From: Dysgonomonas gadei ATCC BAA-286
GTDB taxonomy: Bacteria > Bacteroidota > Bacteroidia > Bacteroidales > Dysgonomonadaceae
Assembly: GCF_000213555.1 (NCBI RefSeq)
Contig: NZ_GL891979.1
Span: forward strand, 933,026 to 997,025
Length of the DNA stretch: 64,000 nucleotides
Direction: 5' to 3'
The position numbers were made by a program, and so were the translations under genes. The notes under the pieces are model-generated. The model was not told where the DNA came from, searched no databases, and saw nothing but the letters and a program-made list of their open reading frames with translations. Positions 27,000 to 35,104 of the stretch are shown here, one piece after another (the first letter of the stretch is position 1; each line of letters starts with the position of its first letter).

Positions 27000-29708
27000 T
27001 CATTTTACTAAAATAGTATTTTTCACCGGAGAAACATTAAAACCCTTCAGAATCAATGAATAATTATCTGCCGGAAGATTCTTTTTATCTGTCTCTATTG
27101 TTATGCTGCGGCTTTCTCCCGGCATCATACTAAAGAAGTTATCGGTATAATACGAAGGACGTACAGGCTTGCCTGCCCGGTCGAGCCATTGCAATTGTGT
27201 GAAGAACGCAATTGAACGGTTCGTGTTTTTCAGCTCGATGTCTATATAATGCTTTCCTTCGCTTACACGGGTTTTGTATTTCATCGACACTTTAGCTGGA
27301 GCAAGGTCTTTTATGCTTTGGAAACCTGCAGTCGTAGGTCCTGTCATAGACTTCATCCCTTCATATACGCTCGTGGAACGCCAGTAGAAGTTACTGCCCA
27401 CTTCCTTTCCCGTGTTATCGAAAAGGCGTAGTTTGATAAAATGGACGGGTGAAATATTCTCAGGAAAATCAATCTTAAATACGTCATTTACAGCCCCATC
27501 TTCGGGAAGATCTATCGAAGCCTGATTTTTCCATACTTGTTTTGAGTTGATATCGAAAACTTCAGCTGTAACCTTATAACCGGAAAAGGCTTTATAATAG
27601 TCGTTTATCACCGATACGGTATTTTTCAGATAGTCGAACTGAGGGTGTAACGGTTCGCATGCATTTGCCGCCGCATAGAGCGCTGCCGTAGGTTCGAGCG
27701 ACCAGTCCCACATACGCCCGCAAACCTGACGGACAGGAGAATTGTGATACCAGAAAAGGACACCGGAAGTGTAACGGTCTCCATAATTCAGTTTATTATA
27801 GTTCCAGACCTCCCAGATACTTTTGTAACTCATTGCTCCTACAAATTGCCCTTTCATCGCGAATTCGTCTATGCTTTCCGACTTTCCGTACTCATCCACC
27901 AAGTCTACATAGAGTGACGACATCTGGTGAAATCCATTTCCATCACTATAATCCCATACCTCCGTATTGATTGGCCAGAGGTCTTTTTCCGGCATCATTT
28001 CACGCAGGCATTCAACAGTAGGGAGACACGGCGCGCCATATTCGGGATTGAACCCGTCTACCCGGCTGCCACGTTCGGATGCCGTGTTTTCATAATGCCT
28101 CATCGGATTGACCGTTTTATATGGACTGCCATCGTGTATCCCGCAACATTCCGATTCCATCTGGTAACCGCGTGTGCCGTCTATCCGCTGAAGTAATTCT
28201 TCGAGACCGGACATTTCGGTTGATTCATTCGAACATACATAATAAGCCAGTGACGGATGATTCCGTACACGTTTAACGGTCGATTCCGCATTCTGCAAAT
28301 GTAGGGCCCTGTCGATAGGGTGCTTCGTATCACCTGTCATCCAGAATTCCTTCCATACCATTATTCCCAGCTCATCGCACAGATCGAAAAAGTAGTCAGA
28401 TTCTGTGATACCGCCACCCCAGAAGCGAATCAGGTTTACGCCCGATTGTGCTGTATAGCGTAGCTCCGCATAAGTTCGCTCGTCAGACATACGCAGCATG
28501 TTTTCCGGCAACCAGTTAGTCCCTTTGATAAAGATATCTTTTCCGTTCACCCTGAATGTACGCGACTTATCGGGAGTATCCGTATGTGATGTGATTTCCC
28601 TGATACCGAAACGGGTCGTTATCGAATCAGAAAGTTTTCCCCCTACTTCCGCTTTTACAGAAAGGGTATATAGTTCCTGCGGACCTTTATTGACAGGCCA
28701 CCAGAGACGGGGTTTGTCTATAGCTAACTGAGGAAAATCGGTAGCGTTGAATTCTATTGTTTTGGTCAGCCCACGTAAAATTTCAACCTCTTTTTCAAAA
28801 GTAATGTCTTCACCCAGTATTTCACCTTTTATCTTCACTTTTTGCGTTCTGAATCCGGGGTTATGCAATTCTATACTTACGGTCTGGCGGGAATGGTCAT
28901 AACCGGGTTTTCGCAAATCGCTCTTCACGAAGGGATGGTTAAGCGTAACTTCCCCTGTTTTAAAGAAACTGATATCTTTCCATATCCCCGTATTACGGTC
29001 GCGAATACCATCGAGGTAGGTAAAATCCCAACCTACCGTCATGAGCATTGTTACATTCTTGCCAATTTCCCCATTACCCCCATTGCGGAATTCGCCTATT
29101 GCCCCCCACGATTTGGAAACGCCTTCACGCGGGCCGCCCGGTTCATCTACAGGATATACTTTTACTGCAAGCACATTCTTGTTACCCGAATTGATATAGT
29201 CTGTTATATCGATGAATTCCTGACGGAACATTCCGGCTATATTGCCGGCCATCTTACCATTGAGCCAAAGTTCGGCCCGGTAGTTTATTCCATCGACCTG
29301 CATCCACATACGTTCGCCCTTCACGCATTCAAGCCCGTCAAACTCGGTACGAAACCAATAGGTGTAAAAATCACGCCCTGCGGTACTCAAATCGGGGATT
29401 AATCCACTTGTTATTTTGTTATTCAGGCCAAAATAGGGTTCTGGATAGAGTCCCTGGGCCACCAGCGAATTGAGTACTGTACCGGGAACAATCGCTTCTG
29501 CCCATCCCTTTGTACCATATCCGACGCTGGAAACATCTTCTGCCCTATCGCCGACATTTCCTGCCTTTTTCATGAGCCATTGGGCTGTTCCTCCATGTCC
29601 CATACCAGATTTTAAAGAAAGGAGATACCCGCGTCCCTGAGAAAACGCCGATTCACAAAATATCAGAATTAAAAACGTAAAAATTAAATACTTATAACAA
29701 ACTCTCAT
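27000..29708 (-). CDS. Glycoside hydrolase family 2 (beta-mannosidase / exo-glucosaminidase-like)
   Basis: This exported 902-residue enzyme (signal peptide ending near residue 23, SAFSQ) has the GH2 order: sugar-binding jelly roll (about 50-250), Ig-like domain (about 260-375), TIM barrel (about 380-700) and C-terminal beta domains. The barrel starts with FIKGTNWLPENM and contains IRFWGGGITE, which resemble exo-beta-glucosaminidase and beta-mannosidase branches more than beta-galactosidases. Likely acid/base is Glu495 in CSNES and likely nucleophile Glu583 in INTEVWDY. The exact glycosidic bond cannot be set from sequence alone. It follows susD by 149 bases, across a strong hairpin. Confidence 0.85.
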   Translation of the reverse strand: MRVCYKYLIFTFLILIFCESAFSQGRGYLLSLKSGMGHGGTAQWLMKKAGNVGDRAEDVSSVGYGTKGWAEAIVPGTVLNSLVAQGLYPEPYFGLNNKITSGLIPDLSTAGRDFYTYWFRTEFDGLECVKGERMWMQVDGINYRAELWLNGKMAGNIAGMFRQEFIDITDYINSGNKNVLAVKVYPVDEPGGPREGVSKSWGAIGEFRNGGNGEIGKNVTMLMTVGWDFTYLDGIRDRNTGIWKDISFFKTGEVTLNHPFVKSDLRKPGYDHSRQTVSIELHNPGFRTQKVKIKGEILGEDITFEKEVEILRGLTKTIEFNATDFPQLAIDKPRLWWPVNKGPQELYTLSVKAEVGGKLSDSITTRFGIREITSHTDTPDKSRTFRVNGKDIFIKGTNWLPENMLRMSDERTYAELRYTAQSGVNLIRFWGGGITESDYFFDLCDELGIMVWKEFWMTGDTKHPIDRALHLQNAESTVKRVRNHPSLAYYVCSNESTEMSGLEELLQRIDGTRGYQMESECCGIHDGSPYKTVNPMRHYENTASERGSRVDGFNPEYGAPCLPTVECLREMMPEKDLWPINTEVWDYSDGNGFHQMSSLYVDLVDEYGKSESIDEFAMKGQFVGAMSYKSIWEVWNYNKLNYGDRYTSGVLFWYHNSPVRQVCGRMWDWSLEPTAALYAAANACEPLHPQFDYLKNTVSVINDYYKAFSGYKVTAEVFDINSKQVWKNQASIDLPEDGAVNDVFKIDFPENISPVHFIKLRLFDNTGKEVGSNFYWRSTSVYEGMKSMTGPTTAGFQSIKDLAPAKVSMKYKTRVSEGKHYIDIELKNTNRSIAFFTQLQWLDRAGKPVRPSYYTDNFFSMMPGESRSITIETDKKNLPADNYSLILKGFNVSPVKNTILVK

Positions 29709-29808
29709 TATCTTTTTTATTTATTGATGTCAATTCTTAGGGCATTAATATTGCCTCTATTTTCAGTTTTGTATTTTCAGAATGCCCTTACATGAATCTC
29801 AAAATCTG

Positions 29809-29841
29809 ATACAGGCGTACACCAAACCCATACGCCTGTAT
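29809..29841. promoter_or_regulatory. Strong hairpin between susD and the GH2 gene
   Basis: ATACAGGCGTA and TACGCCTGTAT form a perfect 11-bp stem with an 11-base loop, just after the susD stop codon. There is no T run, so rather than terminate it may protect the susCD message from 3' decay or reduce readthrough into the GH2 gene. Confidence 0.55.
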
Positions 29842-29857
29842 GATTTACTGAAAGGAT

Positions 29858-31603
29858 TTACATTTTATCCCATCCGTTAGGTTGTTGCGGATAAGGATCC
29901 CCTACAATAACAGACTCTATCTGTTTCTGAGGGATCGGACGTAATACATGGAAATCCTGTATATTATCTTTAGGTAAGGTATGATTTGTCCATTTTGTGG
30001 TGAAGAAACCATACTTCCGCACCCGTTCTACCAATTTCTTTGTGCGTACAAGGTCGAGCCAGCGCAACTGTTCGCCGCAAAGCTCACGTGTTCTTTCATC
30101 CAGAATATAATCGATGGTTACATCCGCTGCGGAAATCATCAGGTCATTAACATATTCGGTCTTCGAGGCAGCCCTCTTACGAAGTTCGTTGATATAATAG
30201 GCTGCTCCGTCGGTAGTCGAATTATTTCCGAGTTTGAAAGCCGCTTCGGCGGCAATAAGATACGTTTCCGCCAGACGGTACACGATAATTGTACGACGGG
30301 AGTCGAATGAAAGGCTTGTCCGGTTAGGGTCCAAATATTTCTTCATTGTAGGGAAGTTAGGATCGGTATAATTCTCCGGAGTAAGTATATAGTAATTTGC
30401 CGACTCTATCTCCTCTTTGGTCATATTCTTACCCGGGAGATAGCCTGCAAGCTCGCCTTTTGCGCCACTTCTGATTGCAGAATACTTGTTTTCACCGACA
30501 TAGAATTCCTGCTTTTTATTACTGAAATCAATGGGAGCTGTCCATTTGCTTTGGAAGGTGCCATGATAACGTGAGTCTTTGTCTATATCACCAAAAACCG
30601 TGTTGTATAGCCAAGTGGTTCCGTGATAACGCGCGTAAACACGTCCGTCCTCTATCTGCTGAATATTGCCGCTACCATTAAAGTTAAAGTAGCCTGCAAC
30701 AAAAATATGAGCAAGGTTATTCATACCCGAATCCTTTTCCGGAACACCATAAATAGGGTCGTCTGTCATTTGCACATTAAAGAGTATTTCCTGATTGTTT
30801 TCATTTCCGGGTTTATGAATATCTTCATATTTTCCCATCAGTTTAACCCCTGTCCGGTCTCCATCCTCTATCAGCTTTGTTGCTATATCATATGCATTCT
30901 GAAAATCGGTGGCTTTAGCTGCGCTACTCCATCCACGTGTAAGATATACTTTTGCCAGAAGATGACGGGCTAATGCCTGGGTAACACGTCCGGGCTGGGT
31001 ATCTTTAGGGCCGGCAGGCAGATTACCGGGAGTTGTACAATACAGCAGGTCTTCGACAACAAAGTCGTAAACATCGGCCATCGGGTCACGCTTAGCTGTT
31101 TTCACCACAACGTCGTTGTATGTGCGGTTCAATGTCACATCGCCGAAAAACTGCACCAAACGGAAATAAAGCAATGCCCTGAAAAATCTGGCCTCAGCCA
31201 GCATGGTTATCTTTTTGGCTTCTGGAATATCAGTCATACTTTCGCCGAAGTGAACAAGGCCATTACAAGTATTAATCAGGGTATATGAACTTCTCCAATA
31301 GTCATAAATATAACCGGAATTAGGCTTATAATTCGTTGTATAATTACCAAAATTATAGATGTCGCCCGAAGAACGGCTATAGAATTCGTCGGTTCCGGGC
31401 ACAGTTATCATATGAATAGCACTGATAGGTCCATAAAAGGCTCTCATTCCACCATATACGCCGTTCAATCCAAGTTCGAAACCTTGTGGTGTACTGAATG
31501 ACTCAGGTGTCATCTTCGAGTGATTTTCTTCGTCCAGAAAATCGCCGCATGCCATCATAATAAATAGCGGAAGGCAGGCTAATAAATATATTATTTTTTT
31601 CAT
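29858..31603 (-). CDS. SusD/RagB-family outer membrane lipoprotein
   Basis: SusD proteins cap the SusC transporter on the cell surface and bind the glycan. The 581-residue protein has a lipoprotein signal with lipid-attachment Cys19 (LFIMMAC) followed by acidic residues (GDFLDEE), which in Bacteroidetes favours surface export. The tetratricopeptide-like helices characteristic of the family follow (for example AEARFFRALLYFRLVQFFGD near 133-152) and the C-terminal LRWLDLVRTKKL near 515 is typical. It lies 103 bases after susC on the same strand, separated by a small palindrome. The bound glycan is unknown. Confidence 0.94.
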   Translation of the reverse strand: MKKIIYLLACLPLFIMMACGDFLDEENHSKMTPESFSTPQGFELGLNGVYGGMRAFYGPISAIHMITVPGTDEFYSRSSGDIYNFGNYTTNYKPNSGYIYDYWRSSYTLINTCNGLVHFGESMTDIPEAKKITMLAEARFFRALLYFRLVQFFGDVTLNRTYNDVVVKTAKRDPMADVYDFVVEDLLYCTTPGNLPAGPKDTQPGRVTQALARHLLAKVYLTRGWSSAAKATDFQNAYDIATKLIEDGDRTGVKLMGKYEDIHKPGNENNQEILFNVQMTDDPIYGVPEKDSGMNNLAHIFVAGYFNFNGSGNIQQIEDGRVYARYHGTTWLYNTVFGDIDKDSRYHGTFQSKWTAPIDFSNKKQEFYVGENKYSAIRSGAKGELAGYLPGKNMTKEEIESANYYILTPENYTDPNFPTMKKYLDPNRTSLSFDSRRTIIVYRLAETYLIAAEAAFKLGNNSTTDGAAYYINELRKRAASKTEYVNDLMISAADVTIDYILDERTRELCGEQLRWLDLVRTKKLVERVRKYGFFTTKWTNHTLPKDNIQDFHVLRPIPQKQIESVIVGDPYPQQPNGWDKM

Positions 31604-31693
31604 TGTTGTCTCACAATTAAGTAAATGAATATGTTTTATAATACATTTTTGAGTTATAGTAATCTTATTTTATTTACTCAGCTATGTAATAAA

Positions 31694-31708
31694 AAGGTCT
31701 GCGACCTT
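31694..31708. repeat. Short palindrome, copy 3 of the AAGGTC family
   Basis: AAGGTC-TGC-GACCTT lies across the susC stop codon. On the minus strand it reads as a 6-bp stem followed by TTTTT, so it could be a partial terminator between susC and susD and set their expression ratio. Compare 11856 and 21846. Confidence 0.6.
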
Positions 31709-34700
31709 AAAAGGTTATATTAATACCGAATAACATTTGCCATGATGGAGGTATTACAGTACCCATCACCCGGTTGGTTTCCGGATCAAGCCCTTTATAT
31801 TTATTTACATATTCGGAAAAGAACGTGAATGGATTTGTCGCTGTGGAATAAACACGGGCCTTGCTCACCCCTACTGTCTTAAGCAGTTTATCCGGTAAGG
31901 AATATCCCAAAGTAAGCGTCCGTATCTTGAGATAAGAGGCATCAAACAGCGTAAGCGTGCCTTTGTACGGTATACTCTGTACCTTGTTATTCGGAGCAGG
32001 CCAGCGGGCGCCTGTATTCTCAGGAGTCCAGTAATCTACATTCAGGTTGTTGTAATAACCTCCCATCAAAGAGTTTTGCCCTCCACCATAAAGGTCTGAC
32101 CTAAGCTTGCCTCCCTGACGGAAATTCATAACCACAGTGAAGTCAAAGTTCTTATAGGCCAGACTATTTGTCCATCCACCTTCAAAGTTTGCCTGATGGC
32201 TACCTACTATTTTGCGGTCAAGATCATTAATTACATTATCAGGAACACCGTCAGGGCCGCTTATATCCGCTACCTTAATAGTTCCTATCACCGAGTCGTC
32301 GCCGGAAGTCTTGAGTCCGTAACTTTCTGCAAGCGCCCTGTCCTCTGGTGTATCCTGCCAGATACCAAGCCCTACATATTCGTAAAAAGATCCTAAGGGA
32401 TGACCGACAAAAAGGTTGTCTGAAATCAGTTTGTCTACACCTTCGGTCAGCTGAACAACCTTGTTCCTGTTAAAATAAATATTGAAATCGGAAGTCCATT
32501 GGAATTTATTTTTACCATCACCGTCGAAAACGTGTACACGGGCTGCGAATTCAAATCCGACATTTTCCGTTTCACCCACATTGTAAGGAATTTGCGTGCT
32601 TACTCCGCTTGTCGCCGGAGGGGTAAATTTCATCATCAGGTTGTTGGAGAATTGTTTGTAAACCTCAATTGATCCCGAAAAGCGGTTATTAAGAAAACCT
32701 AAATCTATACCAGCGTTATAACTGGCGGTACGCTCCCACTTCAGATCACTGTTAGAGGCAGCAGTAGGATAGTATCCGAGTACACCCTGTGACCCGAAGA
32801 TATACTTATTGCTGGTCATGTCGCCCATAGTATCGTAAGGACTCACATTAGTGTTACCTACTTCTCCATAACTTAGTCTCAGTTTCAACTGCGACAATAT
32901 GTGAGAAGTCCCGCTCATAAACTTTTCATTGCCGATATTCCAAGCCAAAGCGGCAGACGGGAAATAGTGCCATTTATTACCTTTTGCCAAACGTGATGAA
33001 CCATCGGTACGCAGCGTTGCTGTAAGGTAATAACGGGAGTCGTAGTCGTAATTGATACGCCCCATATAAGATAGCATACTCCATTTATTATAATCTCCGT
33101 TTCCCTTATGATTCTCAGCCGTACCCGGATTGTAGTAACCCACCTGATTGGTCGGTACATTTTCGTAATTCAGATCGAATTCCTGAGCTTCTCTTTCTTC
33201 GGCACTAAACATAGCCGTAAGATTAAGATTGTGCTTATCCAACTTCTTGTCATAGGTTAACAGGTTCTCAATAGTATAATCAGTCAGAGAATTAGATTCG
33301 TTATACCCGTAGTTAGATGACTGGCGGCGCTTACTTGTTCCTTTCTGATAGTAACGTTGCAGCGTGGTAGAAGAAAGTTGTACTCCAGCATTGAGCCTGT
33401 ATTTGAATCCATGAGTGAAATCCACTTCCAGATAACCTGTCGTAAATGTCGATAGCCTTTTGCGGTCATCCTGAATCGCATCCTTGCGAAGATCCATTAA
33501 AGGATTGCTCATAAGGTCGTTCGGATGCACCTTTTCCCGGATTGTACCATCATCCATGTATGGCGACAACAACGGGCTGAGGCTAAGGGCATCACCCATC
33601 GGATTCAGGCTTTCCCCTCTGCTGATATAATAGGTATTCAATGTATTCAGCCCAAATTTCAGGTATTTGTTTATTGTATGATCTATAGACAATTTGAGGG
33701 TTGTACGCTCCATCGACTGCAGGTCATATACACCCGTCGATTTATAATATCCCAACGATGCCGCATACTGTGTATTTTTTGTTCCGCCCGATAAGCTTAT
33801 CTGATGATTTGTCATCACAGGGTTTTTGTCATACAATTCTCGCTGCCAGTCAGTGTCTACACCTCTTTCATAACCTTCTATTTCACCATCAAGACCTCCT
33901 TCAAATACTTTTTGCATCACTCTCGGATCATCTACTCCTGTATAATTTTCTGCGTTTTTATAACGATTATACATAGACCATTTGCGCAATTGCATATAGT
34001 CTTCAGATTTCATAACATCGTAGAAACCCAGCGGTTTACTGAAACCAATATATCCATTATAGTTTACAACAGCCTTGGTACCTTCCGACCCGCGTTTGGT
34101 AGAAACAAGTATAACGCCATTGGCTCCACGCGATCCGTAAATAGCAGTTGATGATGCATCTTTAAGTACAGTAACCGAGGTAATGTCCTCGGGCGCGATA
34201 TTGTTCATCATGCTTAATTCGTAAGGAATACCATCCACAACCAAAAGAGGATCGTTACCCGCAGCTATGGAACGGGTTCCGCGGATACGGATTTCGGGAG
34301 TATGTCCCGGATGTGTGGAACCGCCGCTACGCTGTATGTTCACACCAGCCCCGGCCCCTTGCAGAGCCATCGCGATATTTGCGGCAGGAGTAGCACGGAT
34401 AGTTTGCTCACCCATAACATTAACCGCTCCTGTGAGATCGGAGCGCTTACGTGTACCATAGCCTACAACTACTACGCTTTCCAGATTGATAACATTGTCT
34501 TCGAGAACAACATCGATTCTCGTTTGCCGGCCTACGGGGATTTCCTGCGAAATATAGCCGATAGATGAGAATACCAGTATATCATTGCCGGCCGCATTGA
34601 TCGTATATTCTCCCTTGTCACTGGTTATTGTTCCCGTAGTTGTTCCTTTTACCGCCACTACAGCGCCTATTACAGGTTCACCACTAGCAGTAACAGTACC

Positions 34701-34826
34701 TGAAATGGTCACTTTTGTCTGCTGACCGTTTTGTGCAGTCACCACATTTACTGTCAGAAATAAAGCGATAGCCATACTTAATGACAGAAACTGTCTAAGT
34801 CTGTTTCTTAGTTTGTTCTTTTTCAT
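31707..34826 (-). CDS. SusC/RagA-family TonB-linked outer membrane transporter
   Basis: SusC proteins import oligosaccharides through a TonB-powered 22-strand barrel. I place the start at 34826 (MKKNKLRNRLRQF), giving 1039 residues with a normal signal peptide ending in VVTAQ. A longer reading from 34910 would begin inside the -7 promoter box at 34908-34915 and upstream of the expected transcript start. After the signal come a CarboxypepD_reg domain (about 28-110, VTISGTVTASGEPVIGA), then the plug with VVVGYGT and LLVVDGIP, then the barrel ending in the aromatic LFGINITF. No STN domain is present, so it does not use sigma/anti-sigma signalling; the adjacent hybrid regulator is the expected controller. 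Confidence 0.94.
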   Translation of the reverse strand: MKKNKLRNRLRQFLSLSMAIALFLTVNVVTAQNGQQTKVTISGTVTASGEPVIGAVVAVKGTTTGTITSDKGEYTINAAGNDILVFSSIGYISQEIPVGRQTRIDVVLEDNVINLESVVVVGYGTRKRSDLTGAVNVMGEQTIRATPAANIAMALQGAGAGVNIQRSGGSTHPGHTPEIRIRGTRSIAAGNDPLLVVDGIPYELSMMNNIAPEDITSVTVLKDASSTAIYGSRGANGVILVSTKRGSEGTKAVVNYNGYIGFSKPLGFYDVMKSEDYMQLRKWSMYNRYKNAENYTGVDDPRVMQKVFEGGLDGEIEGYERGVDTDWQRELYDKNPVMTNHQISLSGGTKNTQYAASLGYYKSTGVYDLQSMERTTLKLSIDHTINKYLKFGLNTLNTYYISRGESLNPMGDALSLSPLLSPYMDDGTIREKVHPNDLMSNPLMDLRKDAIQDDRKRLSTFTTGYLEVDFTHGFKYRLNAGVQLSSTTLQRYYQKGTSKRRQSSNYGYNESNSLTDYTIENLLTYDKKLDKHNLNLTAMFSAEEREAQEFDLNYENVPTNQVGYYNPGTAENHKGNGDYNKWSMLSYMGRINYDYDSRYYLTATLRTDGSSRLAKGNKWHYFPSAALAWNIGNEKFMSGTSHILSQLKLRLSYGEVGNTNVSPYDTMGDMTSNKYIFGSQGVLGYYPTAASNSDLKWERTASYNAGIDLGFLNNRFSGSIEVYKQFSNNLMMKFTPPATSGVSTQIPYNVGETENVGFEFAARVHVFDGDGKNKFQWTSDFNIYFNRNKVVQLTEGVDKLISDNLFVGHPLGSFYEYVGLGIWQDTPEDRALAESYGLKTSGDDSVIGTIKVADISGPDGVPDNVINDLDRKIVGSHQANFEGGWTNSLAYKNFDFTVVMNFRQGGKLRSDLYGGGQNSLMGGYYNNLNVDYWTPENTGARWPAPNNKVQSIPYKGTLTLFDASYLKIRTLTLGYSLPDKLLKTVGVSKARVYSTATNPFTFFSEYVNKYKGLDPETNRVMGTVIPPSWQMLFGINITF

Positions 34827-34907
34827 AAATAATAATGGTTTTTCATAATAATAAATTTTTCTTTTCAATGGTTTTTGAGTGTGAATTAGATTAAATGTTA
34901 ATTTGAA

Positions 34908-34915
34908 CAAAATTA
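34908..34915 (-). promoter_or_regulatory. Bacteroidetes -7 box for susC
   Basis: The minus strand reads TAATTTTG, an exact TAnnTTTG match about 82 bases before the chosen susC start. A good -33 element is not seen, as expected for a promoter that needs an activator such as the divergent hybrid regulator. Confidence 0.55.
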
Positions 34916-35062
34916 AGGAAGCTATGGCATCCCCTTGTCCGCATTTCTGTAATAATTGTCAGCAAAGATGCATGGCAGAAAAACGGACTAAAATGGCAGA
35001 TATACGCATATACCTTGACATAATACTGAGGGGAGAATTAGGTAAAGCTTGTCTTAATAAAC

Positions 35063-35070
35063 TATATTTG
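35063..35070 (+). promoter_or_regulatory. Bacteroidetes -7 box for the hybrid regulator gene
   Basis: TATATTTG is an exact TAnnTTTG match 34 bases before the start codon of the regulator. Together with the box at 34908 it makes a divergent promoter region of about 150 bases. Confidence 0.5.
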
Positions 35071-35104
35071 CAAAAAACCTTATTTCGTATATCTATTACT
35101 TGAT

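Noticed and set aside
34903..35103. Cys-rich 66-residue frame on the + strand between susC and the hybrid regulator
   Set aside because: It starts inside the susC promoter region, covers the regulator promoter and resembles no family; it is probably a chance frame in a divergent promoter.
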